Source of the DNA: Prorocentrum cordatum
Lineage: Eukaryota > Sar > Dinophyceae > Prorocentrales > Prorocentraceae
Assembly (NCBI GenBank): GCA_963575745.1
Contig: CAUYUJ010014759.1
Coordinates: 141,021-205,020 of the forward strand
Direction: 5' to 3'
Length of the DNA stretch: 64,000 nt
Shown: piece by piece, positions 39,001-53,070 of the stretch
How positions within the stretch are numbered: position 1 is the first letter of the stretch
Layout: every line of letters starts with the position of its first letter
Notes under the pieces: model-generated
What the model was told of the DNA's origin: nothing
Databases searched by the model: none
The model's input: the letters and a program-made list of their open reading frames with translations, nothing else
Translations under genes and position numbers: made by a program

Positions 39001-39343
39001 CTACTCGAGGGTGCCGTTTTTGCTGCTGCTCAACAAGGGCAGCGATCCTTCAGGCAGGCTCGCGAGCTGCTGCGCCAGAAGAAGACCGGACGGAAGTTCT
39101 TCGGAGGCCAGTGCGGGCAGAAGCGCCGGGGCGGAACAGGCGGACAGCCAGCCAAGGGGGCAGGCAAGGCGCCGACTTTGACCAGGAGCTCGCCCGGCAC
39201 CTCGGGCCACCATCAGCAGAGGGACGAGTCGTGGAAGACGGACCCCCCAACACCATCTGCCTGAGGTGCGGCGGCCGCGGCCACACTGCTAAGAACTGCA
39301 AGGCTCCAGCGAAGAAGCAGGCTGGACAGAAGTACGAGCATCA
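39001..39343 (+). pseudogene. gag: gag 3' part, second copy
   Basis: Identical to 18728-19070; zinc knuckle at 39258-39299. Truncated at its left edge by the gap, not by biology. Confidence 0.85.
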
Positions 39344-39671
39344 ATCGACATCAGCATCCCGTGTGCGATCGACAGCAGCTCGAGCGCGATCGACAGCATC
39401 ACGAACATCGCGATTCAGATCAACAGCAGCTCGATCGCGATCGACAGCATCGCGAACATCACGATTGAGATCGACTGCAACTCGAGCGCGATCGACAGCA
39501 TCACGAATACGATCGAGAGCAACCCGAAGGCGACCGACTCGGAGGCCCCGGAGATTCTTGAGGCTTCGGAAGCGTTCGTCAAGGATTGGGTGTAGAAGGT
39601 CTTGGAGGGCCCCGAGTATCCAGATAAGCAAGCTCAAGATTATTCGGCCAAGGGTTTCTAGAAGAGAGTCT

Positions 39672-40173
39672 CACATGGTGTTCGTGGTTTTCGAGCAGTG
39701 TGTGTTTATGGTATCCCAGCTCTCGGGGACTTTCAAGGGTATCCAGGGCTCTTGGGCGACGTCTTCAATGATAGGCTTAGAGGCCGCGGAGATTTGGCAG
39801 GGTATTATGATGAAAGTCGCAGGCGTAAATCGCATGAAGATCGTCCCAGGACCCCTGATTGAGTTCACTTTCGGGAATATCCAGAAGGCAAAGTCCCTAG
39901 ATCACGCGAGTATCCCAGGAAATGTTGACGGCCAGGAGTGCGATTTTCCAGTTTCAGTTGTGGAAGTGGAGGCACCGCTCTTGATAGGCATGGATTTTCT
40001 GAAGCATGTCGGAGTGATTGTGGATTTCGAGCTTGGGGCGATCAGGTCTAGGACGTTAGGCAGCAGGACACGCCAACTTGAGAGATCCATGTGCGGGCAT
40101 CTTCTGATAGATTTCGGGCCAGAAGCTGAATGGGGAGAAGTTATCACACATCAGTTTTTGCTGGCGGAAGCTT
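39672..40173 (+). pseudogene. pr: Copia protease region, second copy
   Basis: Identical to 19399-19900, including the missing D-T/S-G motif. The 51-bp in-frame repeat lies just upstream, at about 39358-39513. Confidence 0.7.
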
Positions 40174-40197
40174 CCGCATTCTCTCTGGCTCAAGACG

Positions 40198-41372
40198 GTG
40201 ATCGAGCTGCGACTTTCGCGACAGAACAGCTTCCGATTCCATGACAGCCAGCGGATGAGATCATCATGCGGTGGCAGAAGGTGGCGTGGCTTATCGCCGC
40301 CCTCGGAGGCCTTCGCTACTTCGACGGCCTTGACGAGCACAAGGTGCGGCTGCTGCGGAGTTCCAGGGGCTGCGACGGCAGGGTGTTCCTGCGCGGGCGG
40401 CAGCAGCCGCCAGTGTCAGGGGCGACTTCCATGCGGCCAGCCGCCGCTGATCAAGCCGTTCAGCGCCGAGAAGGAGGGGCAGGGGACCGCCGCTGGCGAC
40501 ATCGAGAGGCAGTGCGACAGCATCAAGTGCGCGTGCTGCGCAGCGCCTGGGGGGCGCAGAGCAGGCTGCAGCTGCATAGGCGGGCGCAGCCACGCGTGTC
40601 AGAGGATCCGCGCAGAGACGTCGAGTTCTGGGCCAGCGTCTTCGGGCTTAGGGGCCAAGAAGGAGGATCCGACGACGGCGAGTCCGAGACCGCCACCGCC
40701 TCGCACAGCAACTTCGAGCTCACCTTCGCCGCCGAGGGCGGTATACCATGCGCCGAGACCGAAGACCTGTCAGACAGCGTGGAAGGCACCACCTCCGAAG
40801 AAGGCGACGGTGCAGGAGGAAGAGCTGGAGATAGTCTCGGAGGCGATCGACCTGGACATGGTGATGCAGACCAACATGCAGTGCCCGGCCTGGGGCCAGG
40901 CGAAGGAGACCCTGACCGAGCACGTGGAGAAGATGAAGCAGGAGATCGAGGACACCCCGGTGCCGGAGGACAGCGGCTGGAACTTCTCGACGAGATCCAC
41001 CGCGTGGACAACTGGCTGAGGCTGACCAACCTGATCTTGGACGCGGAAGCCAAGAGGCTCCGAAGGAGGACGATCCGTGCAGCCATGCGGCTGGGCAGGT
41101 GAAGACGCTCAACACCGCGCAGATCTACGTGCTCAGCCATGAGATCGCGGAGTTTGAGGCGGCAGCGGCCAAGGGCGCTCAAGAACTACTTCGATTTGGG
41201 CAGCTGGACTTGCTGGAGGTCTGCGCTCCTCCAGACTCCGAGCTCGGCATGGAGGTCGAGAAGCTCGGCGGCGCCGTCATCGGGTTCGGGAAGCACAGCG
41301 AGTGCGATATGACGACCAACGCGGGCTACCGAAGGGCCTCGGAGACGCTGGCGCTGGAGAGCCCGAGAAGGG
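40198..41372 (+). pseudogene. Copia spacer with twin Cys-rich motifs, second copy
   Basis: Identical to 19925-21099; the Cys-rich motifs are at about 40345-40401 and 40525-40581. Confidence 0.5.
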
Positions 41373-41375
41373 TAG

Positions 41376-42470
41376 TTTTTCCCGGAAAGGGCAAGAGCCC
41401 AGGGTTCTCTTTGTACTAGGTAAACCTGTCCCCCGGTGCCTGCTTGAAGGAGGCCGGCGAATTTTTTCCCTGATAAATAACGAGCCGGCGAATTGCCGGC
41501 GAATTTTTTCCCGTAGATGCTTCAGTCTTTGGTAATAACGAGCCAGGGCAATTGCCGGCGATTTTTTTCCATGATAAAATAAATAAGCCGGCGAATTAAA
41601 TTTTGAGGATGTCTTGACGAAACGCTTGTTTTTGAAATCCCAGACTCACCACACCCCATGCACGACAACCACGCCCCAGCACGACCACGCCCCAGCACGA
41701 CCACGCCCCAGCACGACCAAGCCCCAGCACGACCACCCCCCAGCACGACCACCCCCCCAGCACGACCACCCCCCAGCACGACCACACCCCAGCACGACCA
41801 CACCCCAGCACGACCACACCCCAGCACGACCACACCCAAGCAAGACCACACCCCAGCACGACCACACCCCAGCACGACCTCACCACAGCACGACCACACC
41901 CCAGCACGACCACGCCCCAGCACGAACTCACACCAGCGCACGACCACACCCCAGCAACGACCACAACCCAAGCAAGACCACACCCGCCATGCACGAACCA
42001 CACCCCAGCACGCCCGACCTCACCACAGCGCCAACCACAAACCCCAGCACGAAACGACCACGCCCCAAGCAACGAACCACGCCCCCGCAGCGAACCACGC
42101 CCCAGCAAACAGCACAAACCACATCCCCCGGCCACACCACCCCCCCAGCACGACCACACCCCAGCACGACCACCCCCCAGCACGACCACACCCCAGCACG
42201 ACCACTCCCCAGCACGACCACACCGCCTTGGTTGAGTGGTTGCCTGTCGTCGTGGAATGTTTCGTGGGGTGTCTCGTGGAATGTTTCGCGGGGTGTCTCC
42301 TGGAATGTTTCGTGAGGTGTCTCGCGGAATGTTTCGTGAGGTGTCTCGTGGGATGTTTCGTGAGGTGTCTCGTGGGATGTTTCGTGAGGTGTTGCCCCGT
42401 TGGGTATCGTGAAAACGTGCCCATGCTCCACATGTCTATATCCCTTTCCGGGTTCGTGGGTCCATCATGT
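41376..42470 (+). mobile_element. Composite repeat in the copia body, second copy, error-rich
   Basis: Corresponds to 21103-22123 but differs in the modules (41510-41640: CCCGTAGATGCTTCAGTCTT, AAATAAATAAGCC) and has a 16-bp array (about 41650-42226) with many irregular indels between 41925 and 42150. Flanks, 24-bp array and tail are the same. The clean version is in copy 1. Confidence 0.65.
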
Positions 42471-42472
42471 TT

Positions 42473-44185
42473 TGACCACCCGGTACGGCCAGGTCGATCA
42501 TCCAGAACGCCAACCAGAGGACAGAAGATCAACGACTACGTCTGGAGGCGAAACGCAGGAATAACGACAAGGTCAACCGGGCTTACGTGCTATTTGCCTT
42601 TCAAGCACTACATCAAGGAGCTGAAGTTGACTTCGAGCAGCCGCTGAAGTTCGGGACCTGGTCATTGCCTTACCTCAAGCGCCTTCTGGAGCAGCTGTTC
42701 ACTGTGCGAGTGGGCGGGTGTGCTGATGGGTTGAGATATCCGAAGACAGGCGAGCTGATCAATAAGGAGTGGCTGATAGCGACGTCCGACCAGCACCTAG
42801 ACGCGACGATCGGCAGGACGTGCTCAAATCAGCGAGGCAGCCCGCGCAAGCACAAGCACGAGGAGATTCAGGGCAAGGTTACCGAGTTCACCGCAGCCTA
42901 CCCGACGGCGATGTGCAAGAAGTGGGCCAAATCTATCATCAGACGTGTAGAGTGGTCTACTTGGTGCGCGTGGGCCGGAGGCTACAAAGAGACGGAGTTC
43001 AGCGAGGCCGTGTGCGTCACCGAGCGGCGCCTGGTCGGGAAGCAGCCGCTACCCAAGGCGCAGAGGCTGGGGATGGAGAAAGGAGGCCGAGCTCGACATC
43101 GACCCCAAGGGCGAGTTCGAGTGCTGGGAGCGCGAGGACGAGAACGTCAAGACCTACATGGGTACCGACACCGAGGGCCCGGACTGGCTCTCTGTGGTGC
43201 GGAGGCTTACCTGGGACCTCGACACCGACATCCTCATTGGCGACGAGCTGTGCGAGAGCATTCTGACCGACGAAGAGATATGCGCCCCGCTGCTGGAAGG
43301 CGCGAGCCATGCGAGGACGCGCTTATCCTACGAGCGACCTGGGGATCAACAAGAGCACCCTGCAGCACCGCAGCAGCAGGAGGCACCTCAGGAAGAACAA
43401 CGACCTGATCTAGTACAAGGCCCAGCTGAAGATCAGGTACCATCACCACCTCCACCTTGCGAGCCACACGAGGATGGAGTGGGCGTCGGTAAAGATAACG
43501 GATGTCTGCGAAGACCGCGTGTCAGGCTCGGGCATCGCAGCAATAAGACCCTCATCGACGTGCTCAAGCGGGCTGGTGCTCAAAGCCTTATCTTGGCGAG
43601 GCTTGCGAACGTCACGAGAACAAGCCGATGGAGTCGGTGGTCGCGCCGTGCAGCCCGGCCACGCCTGGTAAGGCGATCGAGACGGACGGCTTCTTCTGGG
43701 CAGATCCTCGCGACACGCGGACCTGGACGGGGGCGTGCATCGTCGATGCAGGTGCTCGACCCAGCGGCGGGAAGCTTGACCTCAAGGGCCGACTCATGAG
43801 ATCGGGCGAGGAGTTTCGCGAGACGCTGCAGCAGACGTGGATGCAGTACTATGGTCGACCTGCTTTACTACGCCTAGACGTGAAGGCTGCCACGTCGAGA
43901 AGAGAGTCAAAGAGTTGCTTTCGTCGCGCGGCATTATGGTAGACGTCGCCGCCCGGCAGGCTCACGACCAGCTTGCGCTGAACGACAGACATCGGCATCC
44001 TGAAGGACACCGTGACCAAGATCGCGGAGGACTCCGACGCCAAGGTTACCGCGGATGAGATTTTCTGGGAGGCCATCGCCGCCATCAACGATCTCGGCAG
44101 GTACAAGGGCCACATCCCATGCTAGATGATGCTGGGCAGGGCGCCAGAACCGATCGTGGGAGACGTGTTCGGAGAATAGCATAAC
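42473..44185 (+). pseudogene. int: Copia EQP module, pre-integrase and integrase core, second copy
   Basis: Identical to 22126-23838, with the same frameshifts and the same TAG codons at 44123-44125 and 44177-44179. Confidence 0.7.
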
Positions 44186-45970
44186 TTGCCGATGCTCAGC
44201 AATACCTACGACGCCGACGACGAGGAGTACATCAATAATCAGAAGGTGCGGCTCGAGGCGAGACGGGCTTTCCTCGAGGTTACTTCCAGACGACGTCTTG
44301 CGCTACTGGAGCTTCGCACGGCCAGGGAGAAACACTGGACTACAGGGCAGCTCTGCTACTGGTGGTCCCAGGAGGCCATGGGCAACGTCGAGATGCCCGG
44401 TGGAGTTTGGGTAGGCCCGGCGACGGTTATCGCCCGAGAGCCCGGCCCAGGCGGCAATCCAGGGTCAGTCGACTGGATAGAGCACCGTGGCCGACTTCTG
44501 CAAGCAGGGCGCGGATACCTCCGACAAGCTACGGAGACGGAGATAGAGATCCACAAATTTCTTCATGGAGAGGCAGGTCCTCTCAACATCACCGCTGCCA
44601 TGCTGAAGGTCAAGAGCAGCGAGTTCGAGGATATGATCGGACAGCGCCTTCCAGATCTCGACGATGAAGATGACGCTTGGGTTATGGAGCCGGAGGATCC
44701 CTTTGCGCAGAAGGCGGGAGGTGGGCAGCCAGCTGCGGCCGAGACCCAGGCACCCACGGCGCATGCGCCATCGGAGCCTGCAGGGGCAGCCGAGACCAAG
44801 GAAGAGGAGACGAAGTCCGAGGGCAAGAAGTCGGAGAAGGACGAGGAGGAGGGCGACCTTTCGTCTGTGGACCTGGAAGCGCCAGAACCACCAGGCCAAC
44901 TACCTGGCGATCTACCTGTACCTGGAGTTCGGCGACCCCAAGAAGCGGAAGAAGGTGCTGCGGCCAAGAAGTCGCGGCAGACTACGAGAACCGGAGCTAA
45001 GCGCGGGAGAGAGCTGGGCGAGTTCGGCAAGCGCGCGACGAACGACCCCAACTCAGTTCAGAAGACCAGCGAGGGCCAGGACGTCACCACCGAACGCCAG
45101 GAGGCCGTCTACGTGTCTATCGCGGTTCCCTCCCGGGATGCACTCAACCGCTTCTTGAAGGATCCCGGGCGGTATGTGGCGACGCAGGCCAGGCGACAGC
45201 GCATTGAGGTCATTTACAAGAAGCTGGGCGACATGGACAAGGCGAAATTCGACGTGGCTTTGAAGAAAGAAGTTGATCAATTTCTATTCGCTCAGGCGTG
45301 CGGAGGCGTACTCAGGATTCAGCTGCCGGACGTCGACCCGATGGGGATGTGCTGGATACTCACTTAGGCGGAAGGAGGCAAGAAGGCCAAGGCCAGACTG
45401 GTACTCATCGGCTACGCCGACAAGGACTTAGAGACGCTCAAGACTGAATCGCCAACGCCCTCGAGGCGAGCGCGCCAGATGCTATGCCAGCAGGCGGCCA
45501 ACATGAAGTGGACGACGTGGCTTGCAGATGCTTCGTCAGTTTCTCTTCAAGAGGAAGCTGCAGCGGAGGAGCGCGAGTTATATGCACTACCAGTACCTCA
45601 GCTACGAGAAGCACTTCAGCTCAACGATGATGACGTCGTGCAGATTCTGAAGGCCTGCTATGGACTTACGAATGCACCGAGGCGGTGGTACGAGAAGGTC
45701 AAGAAGGATTTGGAGAGAAGAGGTTGGTATGCATGCAAGCTCGAGCCGTGTCTCTTCACCAAGCTGGACTCAGACAACGAGGTGATCGGGCTCATTCTGG
45801 CGCACGTGGGCGACTTCCAGATTGCGGGTGACCCTACCAACGTGGAGTTCCAGAGGGGAACGAGCATCTCAAGGCGCTATATCGATGGGCCATGTAGAAG
45901 TCAGATGAAGGCGGCTATTCAGTTTGTGGAGTTGAAGTCTCAAGCAATCCAGATGCAGGGTTTAGGCTAA
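44186..45970 (+). pseudogene. pol: Copia integrase C-terminus and RT, second copy
   Basis: Identical to 23839-25623, including the TAG (45365-45367) and the HVGDF in place of x-V-D-D. Confidence 0.85.
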
Positions 45971-46787
45971 GTCAAGAAAAGTACGCCAAGACCATGCAGT
46001 CGGCCAACGTCAAGCGAGGCCGCACATCGAGCCCGGACGACAAGCTGACGGCCGGAGAAGTTACCGTATGCAGAGCCATCTTTGGACAAGCTCAGTGGCT
46101 TTCTCCACAGACGATGCCGCTCATCGCAGTTCACGTCTCGATGCTGCATGCAGTGGTCAACAGCGCGACGGTCAAGGACCTCGGCAGGATCAACCAGCTA
46201 GTCAAGACGATTCACGAGTTTGCGAGTACTGGAGTTACCATGCATCCCTACAAGCAGATGGCTTGCGTTTGTTGGATCGTGGTGTTTGAGGGCAGATGGG
46301 AGCAGTCAAGGAGGCTGCGTGATTTGCGCGACCGAGGTTGAGGCGCTCAGCGGCAAGAAGCAGTAGTTCACAGTATTCACAGGGACTTCCAAGAAGCTGA
46401 CACGCAAGGGCCGTTCATCATTGGGTGCAGAGATCCAAGCAGCTAGCGAGGCCGCGGAGGAGCTGGAGTACACGCAGCTGGCTTGGATGGAGATGCTGAG
46501 CGCGAGGGTGCAGCTCAAAGGCGACAAGCGCTGCCGGATGATCAAGCAGGGACCTGAGAGCGTGCTGGTGATCGACTGCAAGAGCCTCTGCGACGCAGTT
46601 ACGGGTTCGGAGAATTCAGCGCTGGGTCTCAGCGACAAGCGCGCCGCCATCGAGTGCATGGCGTTCAAGCAAGGAGTTCAAGAGTGCGGTTCCGAACTTA
46701 GATGGTTCATTCTCATGCGCAGGTGTCCGACGGATGCGCGAAGATCAAGTGCGAGGCGCAGAAGCTGCTAGACGTTTTCATGTGCAG
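45971..46787 (+). pseudogene. rnh: Copia RNase H region, second copy
   Basis: Identical to 25624-26440; the Glu motif GAEIQAASEAAEELEY lies at about 46423-46470. Confidence 0.8.
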
Positions 46788-47226
46788 GAGCTACTGGACG
46801 CTGACTCATGACTCATGACTCAGAGTTCGAGTCAGCGAGGAAGCGAGGGCTCAGAGGGCTCGACATTCTCGCCGAGAAGCCGCCACTCGCCGAGGAACCA
46901 CGAGATCAAGCTGAGGTTTGAGTCAGCCATGTGGTTTCTATTCATGTCGCTCGCTTTCGCGAGGTTTGTTGCATTCTTTTCGCAGGAGTTAGCTCGCCAG
47001 CCGAGTTTCACTCGATGCTGTGTGTTATCTTTCAGCCCGCTTCGCGGTGATTTTGTTTCGCATGTTATCTTTCAGCCCGCTTCGAGGGGATTTTGTTTTA
47101 TATAATGTCTGATCGCTAACGCGAGATGTGGTTTGATATCTGCTCGCTTCGCGAGGTTTCATGCGAGAGTAGCGCCGCTACTAGGTTTGAATTTCGGAGG
47201 GATCAAGAGGCAAGAGATTTTCCCCC

Positions 47227-47493
47227 TGTGTGACTTATGTGTGTGTTGCCTCTCTGATCTCCGTTGCGCCCTCCGCCGTTCCGGCTCGAGGGCGCCCTCG
47301 AGTCCCAGCTAGGCTGCTGGGCGCGGCCGATAGGCCACGCGCTCACTCAGTGAGTGAAGGATTTCAGCCCACCAGGGGCTAGTGAGATATCTTGAGAGAT
47401 TGTTGTGTCGCTGGCGCGAGCTGTGGAGGAACGAGATGATCAAGATAACCATCTGCGAGAAGATCATCAGCAGGCTCCCGCCAGTGCCGTCGA
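47227..47493 (+). repeat. 3' LTR, second copy
   Basis: Identical to 26880-27146. No matching 5' LTR exists to the left of this copy in the window, because the sequence starts in gag. Confidence 0.9.
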
Positions 47494-47496
47494 TAG

Positions 47497-47812
47497 AGCC
47501 CCCCCCCGTTCCCCCCCACCCCCCTTCGAGAGCCCCTGTCAAGGAGGTTTTGGGGGTCAGGGGGGTTTGGTGGGTCCCCCCCCAAAGCCTTTCCTCAGGG
47601 GAGGGTAGTTGGGGGATGGGGGGGGGGGGTCGTGGGTTTCCCTTCCCAGAACACCCCTCAGGGTGGGGCTTTGGGGAATTTGGGTGGGGTTGGTGGGTAA
47701 TCCTCCTTGGGCCCCCCCTCAGGAGGATTCCTGGGTGAGTTGAGGGGGGGGGAGCTCCCTGATGGGGGGCTTTGGAGGAGGTCGGTGGGTTTCCTCCCGA
47801 CCCCCACTTTCA
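47497..47812 (+). repeat. G-rich minisatellite, second copy
   Basis: Identical to 27150-27465. Confidence 0.7.
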
Positions 47813-47813
47813 G

Positions 47814-49733
47814 TTTTTCCCGGAAAGGGCTCCGGCCCAGGGTTCTCTTTGTACTAGGTAAACCTGTCCCCCGGTGCCTGCTTGAAGGAGGCCGGCGAAT
47901 TTTTTCCCTGATAAATAACGAGCCGGCGAATTGCCGGCGAATTTTTTCCCTGTAAATAACGAGCCGGCGAATTGCCGGCGAATTTTTTCCATGATAAATA
48001 ACGAGCCGGCGAATTAAAATTTGAGGATGTCTCGAGCGAAACGCTACGGCCCCACCCCAGCAAGACCACACCCCAGCACGACCACACCCCAGCACGACCT
48101 CACCACAGCACGACCACTCCCCAGCACGACCCCACCCCAGCACGACCACGCCCCAGCACGACCACACCCCAGCACGATCACACCCCAGAACGACCACAAT
48201 CCAGCACGACCCCACCCAAGCACGACCCCACCCCAGCACGACCACACCCCAGCACGACCACACCCCAGCAACGCTTGTTTTTGAGCGCCGGCGAATTAAA
48301 ATTTGAGGATGTCTCGAGCGAAACGCTTGTTTTTGAGGCCGGCGAATTAAAATTTGAGGATGTCTCGAGCGAAACGCTACGGCCCCACCCCAGCAAGACC
48401 ACACCCCAGCACGACCACACCCCAGCACGACCTCACCACAGCACGACCACTCCCCAGCACGACCCCACCCCAGCACGACCACGCCCCAGCACGACCACAC
48501 CCCAGCACGATCACACCCCAGAACGACCACACCCCAGCACGACCCCACCCAAGCACGACCCCACCCCAGCACGATCACACCTCAGCACGACCACACCCCA
48601 GCAGGACCCCACCCCAGCACGACCCCACCCCAGCACGGCCCCACCCCAGCAAGACCACACCCCAGCACGACCACACTCCAGCACGACCTCACCACAGCAC
48701 GACCACTCCCCAGCACGATCACGCCCCAGCACGACCACGCCCCAGCACGACCACTCCCCAGCACGACCACCTCCCAGCAGACCCCCCCCCCAGCACGACC
48801 ACACCCCAGCACGGCCCCACCCCAGCAAGACCACACCCCAGCACGACCACACCCCAGCACGACCTCACCACAGCACGACCACTCCCCCGCACGACCCCAC
48901 CCCAGCACGACCACGCCCCAGCACGACCACACCCCAGCACGATCACACCCCAGAACGACCACACCCCAGCACGACCCCACCCAAGCACGACCCCACCCCA
49001 GCACGACCACACCCCAGCACGACCACACCCCAGCAGGACCCCACCCCAGCACGACCCCACCCCAGCACGGCCCCACCCCAGCAAGACCACACCCCAGCAC
49101 GACCACACTCCAGCACGACCTCACCACAGCACGACCACTCCCCAGCACGATCACGCCCCAGCACGACCACGCCCCAGCACGACCACGCCCCAGCACGACC
49201 ACACCCCAGCACGACCTCACCACAGCACGACCACACCCCAGCACGACCACGCCCCAGCACGACCATGCCCCAGCACGATCACGCCCCAGCACGACCACCC
49301 CCAGCACGACCACCCCCCCAGCACGACCACCCCCCAGCACGACCACCCCCCAGCACGACCACACCCCAGCACGACCACACCCCAGCACGACCCACAACCC
49401 CCGCACGACCACAAAAAAAAGGACCCCCAGCACGACAAGACCCAGTCGCACCCCCCTGGAATGTTCTGGGGTGTCTCGTGGAAGTGGGGAATTTCGTGGG
49501 GTGTTCTTACACAGTGGAATGTATTTCGTGGGGTGTCTCGTGGAATGTTTCGCGGGGTTCTCGGAAATGTTTCGTGAGTTGTCTCGTGGGTTTGTTTCCG
49601 TGTGGTGTCTCGAGGGATGTTGTCGCGGGGTGTCTCGTGGGATGTTTCATGAGATGCGCCCAGTTGGGTATCGTGAAACGTGACCATGCTGCACATTGTC
49701 TTTAGCCCTTTCCCGGGTCGTGGGTCCACATGT
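47814..49733 (+). mobile_element. Composite repeat, counterpart of copy C
   Basis: Head and modules match 27467-27701 apart from a 1-base deletion (CCCTGTAAATAAC at 47948). The second 16-bp array (48383-49440) has a different number and order of monomers from copy 1. The end of the array, the 24-bp array and the tail (49385-49733) are indel-rich (ACAAAAAAAAGGACCCCC, GGAAGTGGGGAATTTCGT). Confidence 0.65.
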
Positions 49734-50823
49734 TTTTCCCGGAAAGGGCGTAGGCCCAGGGTTCTCTTTTAGTAGGTAAACCTGTCCCCCGGTGCCTGCT
49801 TGAAGGAGGCCGGCGAATTTTTTTCCCTGATAAATAACGAGCCGGCGAATTGCCGGCGAATTTTTTCCCTGATAAATAACGAGCCGGCGAATTGCCGGCG
49901 AATTTTTTCCATGATAAATAACGAGCCGGCGAATAAAAATTTGAGGATGTCTTGAGCGAAACGCTTGTTTTTGAGGCCGGCGAATTAAAATTTGAGGATG
50001 TCTCGAGCGAAACGCTTGTTTTTGAAATCCCGACTTCACCACACCCCAACACGACCACACCCCAGCACGACCTCACCACAGCACGACACACCCCAGCACG
50101 ACACGCCCCAGCACGAACCACGCCCCAGCACGACCACGCCCCAGCACGAACCCTACCTCCAGCAAGACACACCTCCAGCACTAAAAGCAAGACCACACCC
50201 AGCACGACTCAACCACAGCACGACCATCGACACCCTCCAGCACGACCACTCCCCACACGACCACGGCCCAGCCGACCACCCCCCCCGCACGACCACATAT
50301 CACCCCAGCACGACCACACCCCAGCACGACCCGACCCCAGCACGACCCTACCCCAGCAAGACCACACCCCAGCACGACCACACCCCAGCACGACCTCACC
50401 ACAGCACGAACCACACCCCAGCACGACCACGCCCCAGCACGACCACGCCCCAGCACGACCACGCCCCAGCACAACCACCCCCCAGCACGACCACCCCCCC
50501 AGCACGACCACACCCCAGCACGACCACCCCCCAGCACGACCACACCCCAGCACGACCACTACCCAGCACGACCACACCGCCTTGGTTGAGTGGTTGCCTG
50601 TCGTCGTGGAATGTTTCGTGGGGTGTCTCGTGGAATGTTTCGCGGGGTGTCTCCTGGAATGTTTCGTGAGGTGTCTCGCGGAATGTTTCGTGAGGTGTCT
50701 CGTGGGATGTTTCGAGGTGTCTCGTGGGATGTTTCGTGAGGTGTTGCCCCGTTGGGTATCGTGAAAACGTGCCCATGCTCCACATGTCTATATCCCTTTC
50801 CGGGTTCGTGGGTCCATCATGTT
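49734..50823 (+). mobile_element. Composite repeat, counterpart of copy D
   Basis: The clean head at 49738 and clean modules give the undamaged form of the error-rich 29357-29680. The array section 50080-50300 is irregular here and regular in copy 1. 24-bp array about 50608-50742, tail to 50823. Confidence 0.65.
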
Positions 50824-50932
50824 TCCTGGGAAGGGGGTGGGGGGGTTGTTTGGTTTTCCCTCCTTGGGGGGGGTTTTGGTGGGTTTCCCCCCAGACACAC
50901 CCCCTCGCTCTGGACGCCCCCCCTCGAGTTTT
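50824..50932 (+). repeat. G-rich minisatellite fragment, second copy
   Basis: Identical to 30443-30545 within the limits of reading. Confidence 0.6.
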
Positions 50933-53070
50933 TTCCCGGAAAGGGCTTAAGCCCAGGGTTCTCTTTTAGTAGGTAAACCTGTCCCCCGGTGCCTGCTTGA
51001 AGGAGGCCGGCGAATTTTTTCCCTGATAAATAACGAGGTCGAAGGAGGCCGGCGAATTTTTCCCTGATAAATAACGAGCCCGCGAATTAAAATTTGAGGA
51101 TGTCTCGAGCGAAACTCTTGTTTTTGAGCGCCCGCGAATTAAAATTTGAGGATGTCTCGAGCGAAACGCTTGTTTTTCAGAATTTGTCGAGGATGTCTCG
51201 AGCGAAACGCTTGTTTTTCAGAATTTGTTCCCGGAAAGGGCTTAAGCCCAGGGTTCTCTTTTAGTAGGTAAACCTAGTCCCCCGGTGCCTGCTTGAAGGA
51301 GGCCGGCGAATTTTTTCCCTGATAAATAACGAGCCGGCGAATTGCCGGCGAATTTTTTCCCTGATAAATAACGAGCCGGCGAATTGCCGGCGAATTTTTT
51401 CCATGATAAATAACGAGCCGGCGAATTAAAATTTGAGGATGTCTCGAGCGAAACGTTTGTTCCCGGAAAGGGCTCCGGCCCAGGGTTCTCTTTGTACTAG
51501 GTAAACCTGTCCCCCGGTGCCTGCTTGAAGGAGGCCGGCGAATTTTTTCCCTGATAAATAACGAGCCGGCGAATTGCCGGCGAATTTTTTCCCTGGTAAA
51601 TAACGAGCCGGCGAATTGCCGGCGAATTTTTACCATGATAAATAACGAGCCGGCGAATTAAAATTTGAGGATGTCTCGAGCGAAACGCTTGTTTCCCAGC
51701 ACGGCCCCACCCCAGCAAGACCACACCCCAGCACGACCACACCCCAGCACGACCACTCCCCAGCACGACCACACCCCAGCACGACCCCACCCCAGCACGA
51801 CCCCACCCAAGCACGACCCCACCCCAGCACGACCACACCCCAGCACGACCACACCCCAGCACGACCCCACTCCAGCACGACCCCACCCCAGCACGACCAC
51901 GCCCCAGCACGACCACACCCCAACACGACCACACTACAGCACGACCACACCCCAGCACGACCCCGACCCAGCACGACCCCACCCCAGCCCGACCACACCC
52001 CAGCACGACCCCACCCCAGCACGACCACAGACCCCACACGGACCACACCCCAGCCGACCACAACCCAGCACGACCCCACCCCCAGCACGACCACACCCCA
52101 GCACGACACAACCCACACGACCCCACCCCCAGCACGACGACCCCACCAGCAACGACCACCACCCTATCAAACCGACCCCCCAGCACGACCACGCCACAGA
52201 ATCACACACCTCATCACAGCACGACCACATCCCCCAGCACGAACCAGCACACCAGCACGACACGCCCCAGCACGACCACGCCCCAGCACGACCACGCCCC
52301 AAGCACAACCCCCCCCCACACGACCACGCCCCCAGCACGACCACGCCCCGCACGACACGCCCCAGCACGACCACAGACCCCAGCACTGTAAAGACCCACA
52401 CCCCCAAGCACGACGCACACACCCAGCACGAACCACCCCACAGCACACCACACCCCAGCACGACCCCACCCCAGCACGACCCCAACACAGCACGACCACC
52501 CCCCAGCACGACCACACCCCAGCACGACCACACCCCAGCACGACCCCACCCCAGCAAGACCACACCCCAGCACGACCACACCCCAGCACGACCTCACCAC
52601 AGCACGACCACTATCCAGCACGACCACGCCCCAGCACGACCACGCCCCAGCACGACCACGCCCCAGCACGACCACCCCCCAGCACGACCACCCCCCGAGC
52701 ACGACCACACCCCAGCACGACCACACCCCAGCACGACCACACCCCAGCACGACCACACCCCAACACGACCATACTCCAGCACGACCACACCCCAGCACGA
52801 CCACACCCAGTCGCACCCCCGTGGAATGTTTCGTGGGGTGTCTGGTTGAGTGGTTGCCTGTTCGTGGGTGTCTCGTGGAATGTTTCACGGGGTGTCTCGT
52901 GGAATGTTTCGTGAGGTGTCTCGTGGTTGTTTCGTGAGGTGTCTCCTGGGATGTTTCGCGGGGTGTCTCGTGGGATGTTTCGTGAGGTGTCGCCCAGTTG
53001 GATATCGTGAAAACGTGACCATGCTGCACATGTCTATATCCCTTTCCGGGTTCGTGGGTCCATCATGTTT
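50933..53070 (+). mobile_element. Composite repeat, counterpart of copy E
   Basis: Heads at about 50935, 51231 and 51461, all clean here, whereas the middle head is damaged in copy 1. 16-bp array about 51694-52812, highly irregular at 51950-52450. 24-bp array about 52820-52989, tail to 53070. Confidence 0.65.

Noticed and set aside
37938-40244. 768-codon plus-strand frame
   Set aside because: It crosses the 100-N gap (translated as X), joins the 16-bp array to gag only by accident, and has no shared origin.
48275-49705. Long frames with PSTTTPQHDHTPARPH-type repeats, and the minus-strand VVLGCGRAGVWSCWG type, in all composite copies
   Set aside because: A stop-free 16-bp monomer gives a 16-residue repeat in every frame on both strands. 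Start and stop points differ between copies and array error patches shift frames freely.
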